The notes: generated by a model not told the origin, from the letters alone. DNA of 64,000 nucleotides from an uncultured Mycolicibacterium sp. (GCF_937941905.1 NZ_CALDGS010000068.1:89329-153328); one strand, 5' to 3'; positions 1-7,874 are shown, numbered from the stretch's first letter. Numbers and translations are program-made.

Positions 1-1075
1 AGTGCGCGCCGGTGCCGCCGAACCCCAGGTGCGGGTTCGGGTCGCGGCGGATGTCGAACCGGAACGGGTCGGCGAACACCTCCTCGTCGAAGTTGGCCGA
101 CCGGTAGCACATCACCACCCGCTGACCGGCCCGGATCGGCACCCCGGACAGTTCGGTGTCGACCAGGGCGGTGCGCTGGAACGCCGACACCGGGGTGGCC
201 CAGCGCACGATCTCGTCGACGGCGGTGGCGGGGCGCTCCCGCTTGAACAGCTGCCACTGATCGGGGAACTCGGTGAACGCGATCATCCCGTGGGTGATCG
301 AGTTGCGGGTGGTCTCGTTGCCGGCCACCGCCAGCAGCACCACGAAGAAGCCGAACTCGTCGTCGGAGAGCTTGTGGCCGTTCACGTCGGCCTGCACCAG
401 CCGGGTGACGAGATCCTCGCCGGGGTCGGCGGCCCGCTCGGCGGCCAGTTGCATGCCGTAGTTGATCAGCTCCATCGAGGCCGTGATGCCGTCGTGGTGG
501 GCGTATTCCGGGTCCTGGTCGCCCACCATCTCGTTGGACCAGTCGAACAGCTTGCGCCGGTCCTCCAGCGGCACGCCCATCAGCCCGGCGATGGCCTGCA
601 GCGGCAGCTCGCAGGCGACCTGTTCGACGAAGTCGCCACTGCCGGCCGCGGCGGCCTCCTCGACGATGCGGTAGGCGCGCTCGCGCAGGTCTGCGCGCAG
701 CCGTTCCACCGCGCGCGGGGTGAAGGCCCGTGATACGATCTTGCGCAAATGGGTGTGATGCGGGGCATCCATGTTCAGCAGCACGAACTTGCCGCGCTCG
801 ATCTGTTCGGCACCGGTACCGTCCCGGTAGCGCGGCAGCGCCGTGTTGGCCTGGCTGGAGAACACGTCGCTGCGCAGCGACACCTCGCGCACGTCCCGGT
901 GTCGGGTGACGACCCAGTACCCGTCGTCGTCGAATCCGCCCACCCCCGGCGGTTGGGGGTTCCACCAGACCGGTGCGGTCCGGCGCAGTTCGGCGAGCTC
1001 CTCGATCGGCATCCGCTCGGCCCACAGGTCGGGGTCGGTGAAGTCGAATCCGGGGGGAAGGTTCGGGGTGGCCAT
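1..1075 (-). CDS. CYP125-like steroid cytochrome P450 (3' end cut by window edge)
   Basis: The gene runs off the left edge; 358 codons are visible. The start is the ATG at 1075 (MATPNLPPGFDFTDP), the same opening as mycobacterial CYP125 after its N-terminal extension. The whole visible length follows CYP125: the LNMDAPHHTHLRKI segment, the I-helix AVAGNETTRNS, the ExxR region (DEIVRWATPV) and the start of the haem loop (FGGTGAH). The haem-ligand Cys should lie just beyond base 1. CYP125 enzymes hydroxylate and oxidise C26/C27 of cholesterol and cholestenone to start side-chain degradation. No KstR box is visible in 1076-1249, unlike the nearby steroid-related genes, so this may be a paralogue rather than the main CYP125A1. 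Assignment to the family is strong; the substrate is inferred. Confidence 0.85.
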   Translation of the reverse strand, partial: MATPNLPPGFDFTDPDLWAERMPIEELAELRRTAPVWWNPQPPGVGGFDDDGYWVVTRHRDVREVSLRSDVFSSQANTALPRYRDGTGAEQIERGKFVLLNMDAPHHTHLRKIVSRAFTPRAVERLRADLRERAYRIVEEAAAAGSGDFVEQVACELPLQAIAGLMGVPLEDRRKLFDWSNEMVGDQDPEYAHHDGITASMELINYGMQLAAERAADPGEDLVTRLVQADVNGHKLSDDEFGFFVVLLAVAGNETTRNSITHGMIAFTEFPDQWQLFKRERPATAVDEIVRWATPVSAFQRTALVDTELSGVPIRAGQRVVMCYRSANFDEEVFADPFRFDIRRDPNPHLGFGGTGAH

Positions 1076-1249
1076 GGGTGGAGCACTCCTCGCGTCGACG
1101 TGCTGTGCGACCCGCCTACGGCATTGCTACACCACCGCGGCCGTCGGCGGTGGCAGGTTCGCCGAAACGGCACCCGGGATGTAACGCCGGCCACCGTGGT
1201 GCGAAACACCTCATGAATGGCAGCACGAGAGTTCGGAAGAGGGACTGAG

Positions 1250-1738
1250 GTGAGACGAATTGCCGCGAGTCGTTCGCTGACCGGTGTGGCCGCCGCGCTG
1301 CTGGGCGCCTTCGGCGCGGGGCTGATCTGGGCGTCGGCGGCGGTCGCACAGCCGGCGCCGGTCGAGCCCGTGCCGGTGCCCGCGCCCGTTGGGCCGGCCC
1401 CGGTCGACGGGACGACCGTCCAGGCCGCCAACGCGGTGCCCGCGCCCGCCCCGGCGCCCGGTGCGCCCGCCGCGGTGCCGGTCTCGAGCGCCGATCCGGC
1501 CGCCACCCCGCCGGAGGGGGTGCCGCACCTGCCCAGCCCGGACAACCTCCCGCCGGGCACCTCGCTACAGCCGACCGAGCCGCCCACCAGCCGCGGGCTG
1601 GCCTACCTGCGCGAGCTGTGGCACGCCGTGCAGACCCAGGAGATCAGCGGCCGCGACGCCCTGCTGCTGCTGACCCAGCGTCCGCTCGACGACGGGCTGC
1701 CGCCCGCCCCGCCGCCGGCCCCCGCCCCGGCGCCCTAG
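1250..1738 (+). CDS. Secreted Pro/Ala-rich protein of unknown function
   Basis: About 162 residues from a GTG start at 1250, chosen because a GAAGAGGG ribosome-binding sequence sits just upstream; an upstream ATG at 1217 would add 11 residues. Residues 1-35 form a signal peptide (basic start, hydrophobic core, ASAAVAQ cleavage region). The middle is a low-complexity stretch of Pro, Ala and Val typical of mycobacterial cell-wall proteins. The only ordered-looking part is a predicted helix near the C-terminus (LAYLRELWHAVQTQEISGRD), followed by another Pro/Ala tail. No catalytic motif is visible and I do not recognise the family. It probably acts outside the membrane. Confidence 0.6.
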   Translation: MRRIAASRSLTGVAAALLGAFGAGLIWASAAVAQPAPVEPVPVPAPVGPAPVDGTTVQAANAVPAPAPAPGAPAAVPVSSADPAATPPEGVPHLPSPDNLPPGTSLQPTEPPTSRGLAYLRELWHAVQTQEISGRDALLLLTQRPLDDGLPPAPPPAPAPAP

Positions 1739-1742
1739 CCGG

Positions 1743-2078
1743 TCAGGCGGTCGGCGGGCCGGTCCCGCCCACGGTGGCACGCAGCTCGTCGAGCTTGGCC
1801 TCGATGCGTTCGAGATCCTCGGCATCGACCCGGAAGAGCCAGTGTTTGGCGCCGAGGAGCAACACCGCCTGGAACACCAGTTGCAGCCACTCGCTCTGCC
1901 AGTTCTCGAACGTGGCGGCGAAGAACTCGGGCAGGAACCCGCTCCACTCGAAGGCCCGACCGTGCAGGTGCTGGTTGCCGGTGAACTCGGCGAGCTGGGT
2001 GAGGAACTGGCCCAGCCACGATCCGGCGAACAGCAGCAGCAACAGATAGACGGCGCCCCAGCGGCGGAAATGCCTCAT
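1743..2078 (-). CDS. DUF6766-type small membrane protein
   Basis: 111 residues from ATG 2078. A basic start (MRHFRRWG) is followed by a transmembrane helix (AVYLLLLLFAGSWLGQFLT), an extracytoplasmic segment rich in aromatic residues (FEWSGFLPEFFAATFENWQSEW), a second helix (LQLVFQAVLLLGAKHWLF) and a charged cytoplasmic coiled tail (DAEDLERIEAKLDELR). This layout matches the DUF6766 family as I remember it; function is unknown. A weak SigF-like element (GTTT, 15 bases, TGGTAC) lies at 2089-2113 on this strand, with the -10 hexamer off consensus. The gene ends 4 bases from the convergent secreted protein. Confidence 0.7.
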   Translation of the reverse strand: MRHFRRWGAVYLLLLLFAGSWLGQFLTQLAEFTGNQHLHGRAFEWSGFLPEFFAATFENWQSEWLQLVFQAVLLLGAKHWLFRVDAEDLERIEAKLDELRATVGGTGPPTA

Positions 2079-2131
2079 GACAGCGGCAGTACCACCGCGG
2101 GGCGCCGTCAAACGCGGTCCGGCCCCCGGTT

Positions 2132-3262
2132 TCAGGCCGAGGCGGCCTCGTTGAGCTCGTTGAGCCGGTTGGTGGCCTCGAGGTATTCCTGCACCCAGCG
2201 CTCGATCACCGTCGAGGTCTTCTCCACCTTGTTGAACTGGCCGACCACCTGGCCGATCGGGTTGAACGCCACGTCGACCGACTCGTTCGGGAACTTGTGG
2301 GTGGCCGCCACCGCCATGCCGGACACCATGTACTGCAGCGGCATGCCCAGCGGCTTGGGGTTCTCCGGCTGCTCCCACGCCTCGGTCCAGGCGTTGCGCA
2401 GCATCCGGGCCGGCTTGCCGGTGAACGACCGGCTGCGCACGGTGTCCTTGCTGGTGGCCTTGATGTAGGCCTGGTGCTGCACCGGGGTGTTCTCCGACTC
2501 CTCGACCATCACCCACTGCGAGCCGGTCCAGGCGCCCTGCGCGCCGAGCGCGAGTGCGGCGGCGATCTGCTCACCGCTGCCGATGCCGCCGGCGGCCAGC
2601 ACCGGCACCGGCGCGACCGCCTTGACCACCTGCGGCCACAGCACGATCGAGCCGATCTCGCCGCAGTGGCCGCCGGCCTCACCGCCCTGGGCGACGATGA
2701 TGTCCACCCCCGCCGCGGCGTGCTTGCGGGCCTGGTCCGGCGAGCCGCACAGCGCGGCGACCTTGCGGCCGGCCTGGTGGATGCGCTCGATCATGTCGGC
2801 CGGCGGGGTGCCCAGCGCGTTGGCGATCAGGGTGCACTTTTCGTGCTGCAGCGCCACCTCGACCTGCGGGGTGGCGGTCGCCTCGGTCCAGCCCAGCAGC
2901 TGCAGCGCGTTGTCGTCGAGCCCGTCGGTGGGCACGCCGTGGTCGGCCAGCAGCTTCTTGGCGAACTCCAGGTGCTCCTGGGGCACCATCGAGTTCAGCA
3001 TCGCCTTGAGCTCGTCGGCCGACATGTTGGCGTCCATGCCCTCGTACTTGTTCGGCAGCACGATGTCCACCCCGTACGGCCGGTCACCGATGTGCTCGTC
3101 GATCCACTTCAGCTCGATCTCGAGCTGCTCGGGGGTGAAGCCGACCGCGCCGAGCACACCGAAGCCGCCCGCCTTGCCGACCGCGACCACCACGTCGCGA
3201 CAGTGGGTGAACGCGAAGATGGGGTATTCGATGCCGAGCATGTCGCAGACGGGGGTGTGCAT
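2132..3262 (-). CDS. Rv1894c-like nitronate monooxygenase/flavin reductase family protein
   Basis: 376 residues. The start at ATG 3262 is preceded by a strong GAGGAG ribosome-binding sequence. The fold is the FMN-dependent 2-nitropropane dioxygenase TIM barrel: N-terminal MHTPVCDMLGIEYPIF, the central DIIVAQGGEAGGHCG motif with the His used in the family, and the C-terminal phosphate-binding PVLAAGGIGSGEQIAAAL. Length and opening fit M. tuberculosis Rv1894c and its paralogue Rv1533. A KstR-type operator 36 bases upstream places it in steroid catabolism, where the related enzyme IpdC reduces a ring-D intermediate. The precise reaction cannot be read from the sequence; the family name nitronate monooxygenase is probably misleading here. 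Confidence 0.8.
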   Translation of the reverse strand: MHTPVCDMLGIEYPIFAFTHCRDVVVAVGKAGGFGVLGAVGFTPEQLEIELKWIDEHIGDRPYGVDIVLPNKYEGMDANMSADELKAMLNSMVPQEHLEFAKKLLADHGVPTDGLDDNALQLLGWTEATATPQVEVALQHEKCTLIANALGTPPADMIERIHQAGRKVAALCGSPDQARKHAAAGVDIIVAQGGEAGGHCGEIGSIVLWPQVVKAVAPVPVLAAGGIGSGEQIAAALALGAQGAWTGSQWVMVEESENTPVQHQAYIKATSKDTVRSRSFTGKPARMLRNAWTEAWEQPENPKPLGMPLQYMVSGMAVAATHKFPNESVDVAFNPIGQVVGQFNKVEKTSTVIERWVQEYLEATNRLNELNEAASA

Positions 3263-3297
3263 ACCTGAGCTCCTCAAACCGGGGACAATTGCCGAAT

Positions 3298-3311
3298 TGA
3301 AACGTGTTCTA
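3298..3311. promoter_or_regulatory. KstR operator between divergent genes
   Basis: TGAAACGTGTTCTA matches the published KstR palindrome TnnAACnnGTTnnA at every fixed position. It lies 36 bases before the Rv1894c-like start and 71 bases before the HAD hydrolase start, so it can control one or both. KstR is the TetR-type repressor of cholesterol catabolism, released by a steroid CoA thioester. Confidence 0.8.
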
Positions 3312-3382
3312 GTTTAGTACGCGGGCCGGGTCGCCGGGCCGGGTCCGGCGCAACCGTCGGCGCGTCGTGCTTCGATGGCCCC

Positions 3383-4108
3383 ATGGGGGTCGAGTTGTCC
3401 ATGCCGGATTCGGTGGCCGAGATCGCCGCCGGCCCGCGGGGTGCCCGTATCGGTGCGTTCTTCGACCTGGACGGCACGCTCGTGCACGGCATCACCGCAG
3501 CCGCGCACGCCGGCCACCGGATCCGCAACCGGCAGTCCTCGCTGGGCGAGGTGCTCGGCGTCGTCGAGGCCGCCGCGCGCTACCGGCTGGGCCGGGTGCG
3601 GTTCGCGCCGCTGATCGAACGCGCCGCCGGCTACCTGCGCGGCGAGTCGCTGGCCGAACTGCAGGCGCTGGGGGAGCGGTTGTTCGCCGAGCGCCTCGCG
3701 GCCCGGGTGTACCCGCTGATGCGCCAGGTGGTACGGGCCCACCAGGAGTGCGGCCACACCGTGGTGCTGAGCTCGTCGGCGCTGGCCATCCACGCCGAAC
3801 CGGTGGCCCGTCACCTCGGCATCGAGCATGTGCTGTGCAACCACTTCGAGGTCGACGAGCGGGGCCGGCTCACCGGGGCCATCGCCCGCCCGGTGCTGTG
3901 GGGCCGGCAGAAGGCCGCCGCGGTGCAGCGGTTCTGCGCCGAGCGCGGTGTCGACCTGGCCGAGAGCTACTTCTACGCCGACGGCGACGAGGACACCCCG
4001 CTGATGACGCTGGTGGGGCGGCCGCGCCCGGTCAACCCGCGGCCCCGGCTCGCCGCCACCGCCGCCGAGCGGGGCTGGCCGGTGCTGCGCGTCGGCCGCC
4101 CCCGGTAG
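3383..4108 (+). CDS. HAD-IB family phosphatase (SerB-like)
   Basis: 241 residues. HAD motif I is FFDLDGTL (nucleophile Asp28 and general acid Asp30), motif II is the Ser of VVLSSSALA, motif III is the Lys of WGRQKAAAV, and motif IV is YADGDEDTPLM. This is the subfamily-IB pattern shared with phosphoserine phosphatases and with the N-terminal half of mycobacterial HAD-PlsC fusion proteins; no acyltransferase half is present here. The substrate is a phosphomonoester of unknown identity. ATG 3401 is an alternative start. The KstR box upstream makes a link to steroid or lipid metabolism possible but not shown. Confidence 0.75.
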   Translation: MGVELSMPDSVAEIAAGPRGARIGAFFDLDGTLVHGITAAAHAGHRIRNRQSSLGEVLGVVEAAARYRLGRVRFAPLIERAAGYLRGESLAELQALGERLFAERLAARVYPLMRQVVRAHQECGHTVVLSSSALAIHAEPVARHLGIEHVLCNHFEVDERGRLTGAIARPVLWGRQKAAAVQRFCAERGVDLAESYFYADGDEDTPLMTLVGRPRPVNPRPRLAATAAERGWPVLRVGRPR

Positions 4109-4127
4109 TCGCCGCGGCGGGCGCGGG

Positions 4128-4154
4128 GGTTTGTCGCGGCGCCGTCGTGGGTAC
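4128..4154 (+). promoter_or_regulatory. SigF-type promoter (GGTTT-N16-GGGTAC)
   Basis: The -35 element GGTTT (4128-4132) and -10 element GGGTAC (4149-4154), 16 bases apart, match the mycobacterial SigF consensus GGTTT-N15-17-GGGTA. Transcription would start near 4160, giving a leader of about 45 bases before the GTG at 4206. It lies just after the HAD gene and before the membrane protein/STAS/RsbW-like operon. Confidence 0.65.
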
Positions 4155-4205
4155 TGGTCGGTCAAGATCGCGCAACGCGGTCGGGCCGAACATGAGGAGA
4201 ACGAC

Positions 4206-4553
4206 GTGACGCTTCGACGGATCCTGCTTGCGCTGGGTGGCATCGCCCTGCTGGTCGCGGTCATCGGACTGCTGGTGCCGGTGTCGGTGCGCGCCGACGA
4301 CGGCGCGTCCATCGGGTGCGGCAACGCCGTCGTCGCCGACACCTCGGCCGCTCAGCAGGCCAACGACCGATCGGTGGCCGGCATCCCGATCCTCAACGAG
4401 CTGGTGCCGCACGACGACTACGTCGCGATGTGCGACGCGGCCGTCTCGTCGCGCCGCTCCTGGACCATCCCGGTGGCGGTGCTGGGCGGACTGGTGCTCG
4501 TCGGTGCGTTGTTCGTGCCGGACCGGCGGCTGTCGGCATCCGGCACCCGATAG
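4206..4553 (+). CDS. Small two-helix membrane protein, first gene of the STAS operon
   Basis: 115 residues from GTG 4206, with AGGAGA upstream. A first transmembrane helix (RILLALGGIALLVAVIGLLV) leads to an external loop of about 60 residues containing two Cys residues (IGCGNAV and VAMCDAA) that could form a disulfide. A second helix (IPVAVLGGLVLVGALFV) is followed by a short basic tail. It is not recognised as a named family. Co-transcription with the STAS and RsbW-like genes from a SigF-type promoter suggests an envelope-stress role, possibly sensing; this is inference from context only. Confidence 0.65.
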   Translation: MTLRRILLALGGIALLVAVIGLLVPVSVRADDGASIGCGNAVVADTSAAQQANDRSVAGIPILNELVPHDDYVAMCDAAVSSRRSWTIPVAVLGGLVLVGALFVPDRRLSASGTR

Positions 4554-4589
4554 CGACCGTCCCGGCGACAGACATCCAGGAGGAACCCC

Positions 4590-4979
4590 TTGCCCAACGT
4601 GAACGCCCCTAACCCGAACCTGCCCAACCCGAACGCCGACTGCGTGGTCACCGAACGCTGGGAGTCCGGTGACGTCGCGGTGGTGAGCGCCACCGGTGTG
4701 GTCGACATGCTCAGCGCTCCGCAACTGGACCGGGCCATCCGGTCGGCACTGGCCCGGGGTGCGGTCCGGGTGGTGGTCGACTTCACCGGGGTGGAGTTCC
4801 TCGCCTCGGCCGGGATGGGCGTGCTGGTCGCCATCCACGACGAGGCCGCCCCGCAGGCCGTGCTGGCCGTGGTCGCCGACGGCCCGGCCACCAGTCGGCC
4901 GCTCAAGCTGGTCGGCATCGCCGACATCATCCCGCTCTACGCCACCCTCGACGAGGCGTTGCGGCCGTCGAATGCCTGA
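4590..4979 (+). CDS. STAS-domain anti-sigma factor antagonist (RsfB-like)
   Basis: 129 residues with a GAGGAA ribosome-binding sequence upstream. After an Asn/Pro-rich start, residues 25-125 form one STAS domain. The switch loop reads VEFLASAGMGVL: the Ser two places before the Gly matches the phosphorylated position of RsfB (FLGSVGL), whereas the second Ser of SpoIIAA is Ala here. Such proteins bind and sequester an anti-sigma kinase when unphosphorylated, freeing the sigma factor. Its reading frame overlaps the next gene, an RsbW-like kinase, by 8 bases, so the two are very likely partners. Confidence 0.8.
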   Translation: MPNVNAPNPNLPNPNADCVVTERWESGDVAVVSATGVVDMLSAPQLDRAIRSALARGAVRVVVDFTGVEFLASAGMGVLVAIHDEAAPQAVLAVVADGPATSRPLKLVGIADIIPLYATLDEALRPSNA

Positions 4980-5469
4980 ACCCGGCGTAGGACACCCCGA
5001 CCCCGGGCACTCCGGGTTTGCCATGATCGAACCAGCATCCGCCGCCGGGGCCGTCGACGCCGAGCGCTTCGAGCGCACCGGCATCCCGGCCGACGCGCTC
5101 CGTGTCGCGCGGATCCGCGAGGACTTCGCCCGGTGGATCGCCGCCCGCTTCGATCTCGATCCGATCCGCGCCAGCGATCTGATCCTCGCCCTCAACGAGG
5201 CGATGGCGAACGTCGCCGAATTCGCCTACCGCGGTGCGGCCGTACCCGGGCCGATGGACGTGCGCGCCGAGCTCCGTGACGGCACACTCGCCGTCACCGT
5301 GGCCGACCGCGGCAGCTGGCGGGTGCCCGACCCACAGCCGCGCAACCGGCTGCGCGGCCGCGGCATCCCGCTCATCCACGCGCTGGCCGACCGGGCCGGC
5401 ATCGAGACCGGCCACGAGGGCACCACGGTCCGGATGGAGTGGACCGGCGTCGAACCGGCCCGGAACTGA
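4972..5469 (+). CDS. RsbW-like anti-sigma factor with HATPase domain
   Basis: 165 residues from ATG 4972, which overlaps the end of the STAS gene by 8 bases (ATG 5023 is an alternative start). The GHKL ATPase fold is visible: an N-box LALNEAMANVAEFAY with the catalytic Glu and Mg-binding Asn, a G1 motif VADRGSWR and a G2 motif RGRGIPLI. No receiver or histidine-phosphotransfer domain is present, which fits the RsbW/SpoIIAB class that binds a sigma factor and phosphorylates the STAS partner on Ser. The target is probably SigF or a paralogue. The last bases overlap a KstR box serving the next gene. Confidence 0.8.
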   Translation: MPEPGVGHPDPGHSGFAMIEPASAAGAVDAERFERTGIPADALRVARIREDFARWIAARFDLDPIRASDLILALNEAMANVAEFAYRGAAVPGPMDVRAELRDGTLAVTVADRGSWRVPDPQPRNRLRGRGIPLIHALADRAGIETGHEGTTVRMEWTGVEPARN

Positions 5470-5480
5470 AACCTGTTCCA
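5467..5480. promoter_or_regulatory. KstR operator upstream of dehydrogenase gene
   Basis: TGAAACCTGTTCCA fits TnnAACnnGTTnnA fully. It starts in the stop region of the RsbW-like gene and lies 39 bases before ATG 5520, a typical repressor position. Confidence 0.75.
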
Positions 5481-5519
5481 ATACCCTTCCCGGTGATCGG
5501 TGACATCGAGGAGGACCGC

Positions 5520-6596
5520 ATGCCCATCCGTGTGGCGCACATCGGCACCGGCAACGTCGGCCGGCTCGCCCTGGCCGGGGTGCTCACCCATCCCGAACTC
5601 GAACTCACCGGGCTGTGCGTGTCGAACCCGGACAAGGTGGGCCGCGACGCGGGTGAGCTCGCCGGCCTGGACACCGTCACCGGCGTCACCGCCACCGCCG
5701 ACCTGGAGGCGGTGCTGGCCGACCGGCCGGACTGCGTCGTCTACTGCGCGATGGCCGACAACCGGATGGGGCAGGCGATGAAGGAGGTCGGCCGCATCCT
5801 GGCCGGCGGCAGCAACGTGGTCGGCTCGGCGCCGGTGCCGCTGCAGTATCCGTGGGGTGTACTGCCGGACAAGTACATCGCCCCGCTGGAGCAGATCGCC
5901 CGCAGCGCGAACACCAGCCTGTTCGTCACCGGGGTCGATCCCGGGTTCGTCAACGACCTGCTCCCGCTGGCCCTCTCGGGCACCTGCCGTGCCATCGAGC
6001 AGGTGCGCTGCATGGAGATCGCCGACTACGCCACCTACGACGGCGCCACCGTGCTGTTCGACGTCATGGGCTTCGGCGCCGGCCCCGACGAGATCCCGCT
6101 GCAGCTGCGGCCCGGCCTGCTCGGCGTGGCCTGGGGCGCTGCCGTCCGGCAGCTGGCCGCCGGCCTGGGCATCGAGATCGACGAGATCACCGAGTCCTAC
6201 GAACGCGAGTACGCCACCGAGGATTTCGAAATCGCGGCGGGCCGGATCCGCAAGGGCGGGCAGGCCGGTCTGCGGTTCGAGGTGTGCGGCCGCTCCGGCG
6301 GCCGCCCGGTGGTGGTCATCGAGCACGTCACCCGGCTGCGCCCGGACATCCGGCCGGACTGGCCGCAGCCGGCCCAGCCCGGCGGGTCCTACCGGGTGGA
6401 GATCACCGGTGAGCCGTCCTACGCGGTCGACATCTGCCCGACCAGCCGGTACGGCGACCACAACCACGCCGCGATCGTCGCGGCCGCGGGCCGGATCGTG
6501 AACGCCATCCCCGCCGTGGTGGCCGCCGAACCCGGCATCCGCACCACCCTGGACCTACCGCTGGTCACCGGAAAAGGGCGCTGCACAACCGGATAG
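5520..6596 (+). CDS. Dihydrodipicolinate-reductase-like NAD(P)H dehydrogenase, KstR-controlled
   Basis: 358 residues from ATG 5520 with GAGGAGG eight bases upstream. The N-terminus is a Rossmann fold (VAHIGTGNVGRLALAGVL), followed by a DapB-type N-domain (VVYCAMADNRMGQAM) and a large C-terminal dimerisation domain. It resembles the actinobacterial family often labelled dihydrodipicolinate reductase or 2,4-diaminopentanoate dehydrogenase (Rv0926c and Rv1059 are M. tuberculosis members, from memory). It is not lysine-pathway DapB, which is shorter. The KstR box just upstream suggests it reduces or oxidises a steroid or steroid-CoA intermediate; the substrate is unknown. Confidence 0.75.
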   Translation: MPIRVAHIGTGNVGRLALAGVLTHPELELTGLCVSNPDKVGRDAGELAGLDTVTGVTATADLEAVLADRPDCVVYCAMADNRMGQAMKEVGRILAGGSNVVGSAPVPLQYPWGVLPDKYIAPLEQIARSANTSLFVTGVDPGFVNDLLPLALSGTCRAIEQVRCMEIADYATYDGATVLFDVMGFGAGPDEIPLQLRPGLLGVAWGAAVRQLAAGLGIEIDEITESYEREYATEDFEIAAGRIRKGGQAGLRFEVCGRSGGRPVVVIEHVTRLRPDIRPDWPQPAQPGGSYRVEITGEPSYAVDICPTSRYGDHNHAAIVAAAGRIVNAIPAVVAAEPGIRTTLDLPLVTGKGRCTTG

Positions 6597-6606
6597 CCGC
6601 GCAGAC

Positions 6607-6620
6607 TGAAACGTGTTCTA
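6607..6620. promoter_or_regulatory. KstR operator upstream of FabG3-like gene
   Basis: TGAAACGTGTTCTA, identical to the site at 3298 and in the same orientation, fits TnnAACnnGTTnnA. It lies 31 bases before ATG 6652. Confidence 0.8.
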
Positions 6621-6651
6621 ACCCGCGCCGGGTTGCGGTAGCCTGCCGCTC

Positions 6652-7392
6652 ATGGGACGGGTGGACAACAAGGTGGCACTGATCAGCGGCGCGGCCCGGG
6701 GCATGGGCGCCGAGCACGCCCGGGTGCTGGTGGCCGAGGGTGCGAAGGTGGTGCTGGGCGACATCCTCGACGACGACGGCCGGGCGGTCGCCGAGGAACT
6801 CGGCGCGGCCGCGCGGTACGTGCACCTGGACGTCACCCGGCCGGAGGACTGGCGGGCCGCCGTCGCGGTGGCCACCGAGGCGTTCGGCGGGCTCGACGTG
6901 CTGGTCAACAACGCCGGGGTGGTCAACGGCGCCCCGCTGCAGCAGTTCGACCTCGACAAGTGGCGGCAGATCCTCGACGTCAACCTCACCGGCACCTTCC
7001 TGGGCATGCAGGCGGTCGCCGACGCGATGATCGCCCGCGGCGGCGGCTCCATCATCAACGTGTCCTCGATCGAGGGGGTGCGCGGGACGCCGGTGGTGCA
7101 CGGGTACGTCGCCAGCAAGTGGGCGGTGCGCGGGCTGACCAAGTCGGTGGCGCTGGAACTGGCCCCGCACAACATCCGGGTCAACTCCATCCACCCCGGC
7201 CTGGTGCGCACCCCGATGACCGAGCGGATCCCCGACGACATGATCCCGATCCCGCTGGGCCGCCCCGCCCAGCCGCGCGAGGTGTCGTCGTTCGTGCTGT
7301 TCCTGGCCAGCGACGAGTCGTCCTACGCCACCGGCACCGAGTTCGTCATCGACGGCGGCACGGTGTGCGGCATCCCGCACCAGACGCACTAG
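6652..7392 (+). CDS. FabG3-like 3-alpha,20-beta-hydroxysteroid dehydrogenase (SDR)
   Basis: 246 residues. This is a classical SDR: cofactor motif SGAARGMG, the NNAG motif, catalytic Ser in INVSSIEG and YxxxK in YVASK, with the HPGLVRTPMT segment after it. Over most of its length it closely follows M. tuberculosis FabG3 (Rv2002), which reduces the C20 ketone of progesterone-like steroids and also acts at C3; the conserved end (DGGTVCGIPH) lacks the extra C-terminal residues of Rv2002. Asp in LGDILDDDG indicates NAD(H) preference. The KstR box 31 bases upstream supports a steroid substrate. Its stop overlaps that of the convergent downstream gene by 4 bases. Confidence 0.85.
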   Translation: MGRVDNKVALISGAARGMGAEHARVLVAEGAKVVLGDILDDDGRAVAEELGAAARYVHLDVTRPEDWRAAVAVATEAFGGLDVLVNNAGVVNGAPLQQFDLDKWRQILDVNLTGTFLGMQAVADAMIARGGGSIINVSSIEGVRGTPVVHGYVASKWAVRGLTKSVALELAPHNIRVNSIHPGLVRTPMTERIPDDMIPIPLGRPAQPREVSSFVLFLASDESSYATGTEFVIDGGTVCGIPHQTH

Positions 7393-7874
7393 CGGCCGGG
7401 CACCGCCGGCCGGGGCCGGTCCGACACCGGCCACACCGACGGCAGATCGGCGGGCACGTCGGGGAAGTACCGGCGGTAGTGCGCCGGGTCCTTGCGCACC
7501 AGCGCCGAGCGGTGGCTGCGGTGGAACTCGGCGTCGCCCAACCAGGGCGGCAGCTCCCCGGCGGCGGCCAGCTCGGCCTGGGTGCGCACCCGGCGCGGCC
7601 CGCGCACGGCGCCGAGATCGGCCCGCAACGTCGCCGCGCAGGTGTCGGCCCGGCCGGCCGCGGTCCACACCGCGCAGACGTCGAGGCCGTAGCGCACCAG
7701 CGCCTCCTCGTAGCCCGCCCACATCGCCGCGGCGGGGTGGTGGCGCCAGCCGTAACCCGGCACGGTCAGCGCGCGCAGGATCTGGATCGCCTCGACGCGC
7801 TGTTTGCCCAGCCGGCGGACATCGAGCACGGACGCGCTCTCGATGAACCCCGGCATCGGGAGAAAGGTCTGCAC
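7389..7874 (-). CDS. MSMEG_6728-family conserved protein
   Basis: 161 residues from GTG 7874, chosen because homologues begin MQTFLP; the open frame continues upstream but that stretch is non-homologous and overlaps the divergent gene. Conserved blocks are FIESASVLDVRRLGKQRVEA, PGYGWRHHPAAAMW and HRSHRSALVRKDPAHY. The family is widespread in actinobacteria and has been compared with pyrimidine-dimer glycosylases, but I cannot confirm an enzymatic function. No signal peptide or membrane segment is seen, so it should be cytoplasmic. Confidence 0.7.
   Translation of the reverse strand: MQTFLPMPGFIESASVLDVRRLGKQRVEAIQILRALTVPGYGWRHHPAAAMWAGYEEALVRYGLDVCAVWTAAGRADTCAATLRADLGAVRGPRRVRTQAELAAAGELPPWLGDAEFHRSHRSALVRKDPAHYRRYFPDVPADLPSVWPVSDRPRPAVPGR

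Noticed and set aside
2089..2113. SigF-like promoter for the DUF6766 gene (GTTT-N15-TGGTAC)
   Set aside because: The -10 element deviates at the first and last positions; kept only as a remark in the gene entry.
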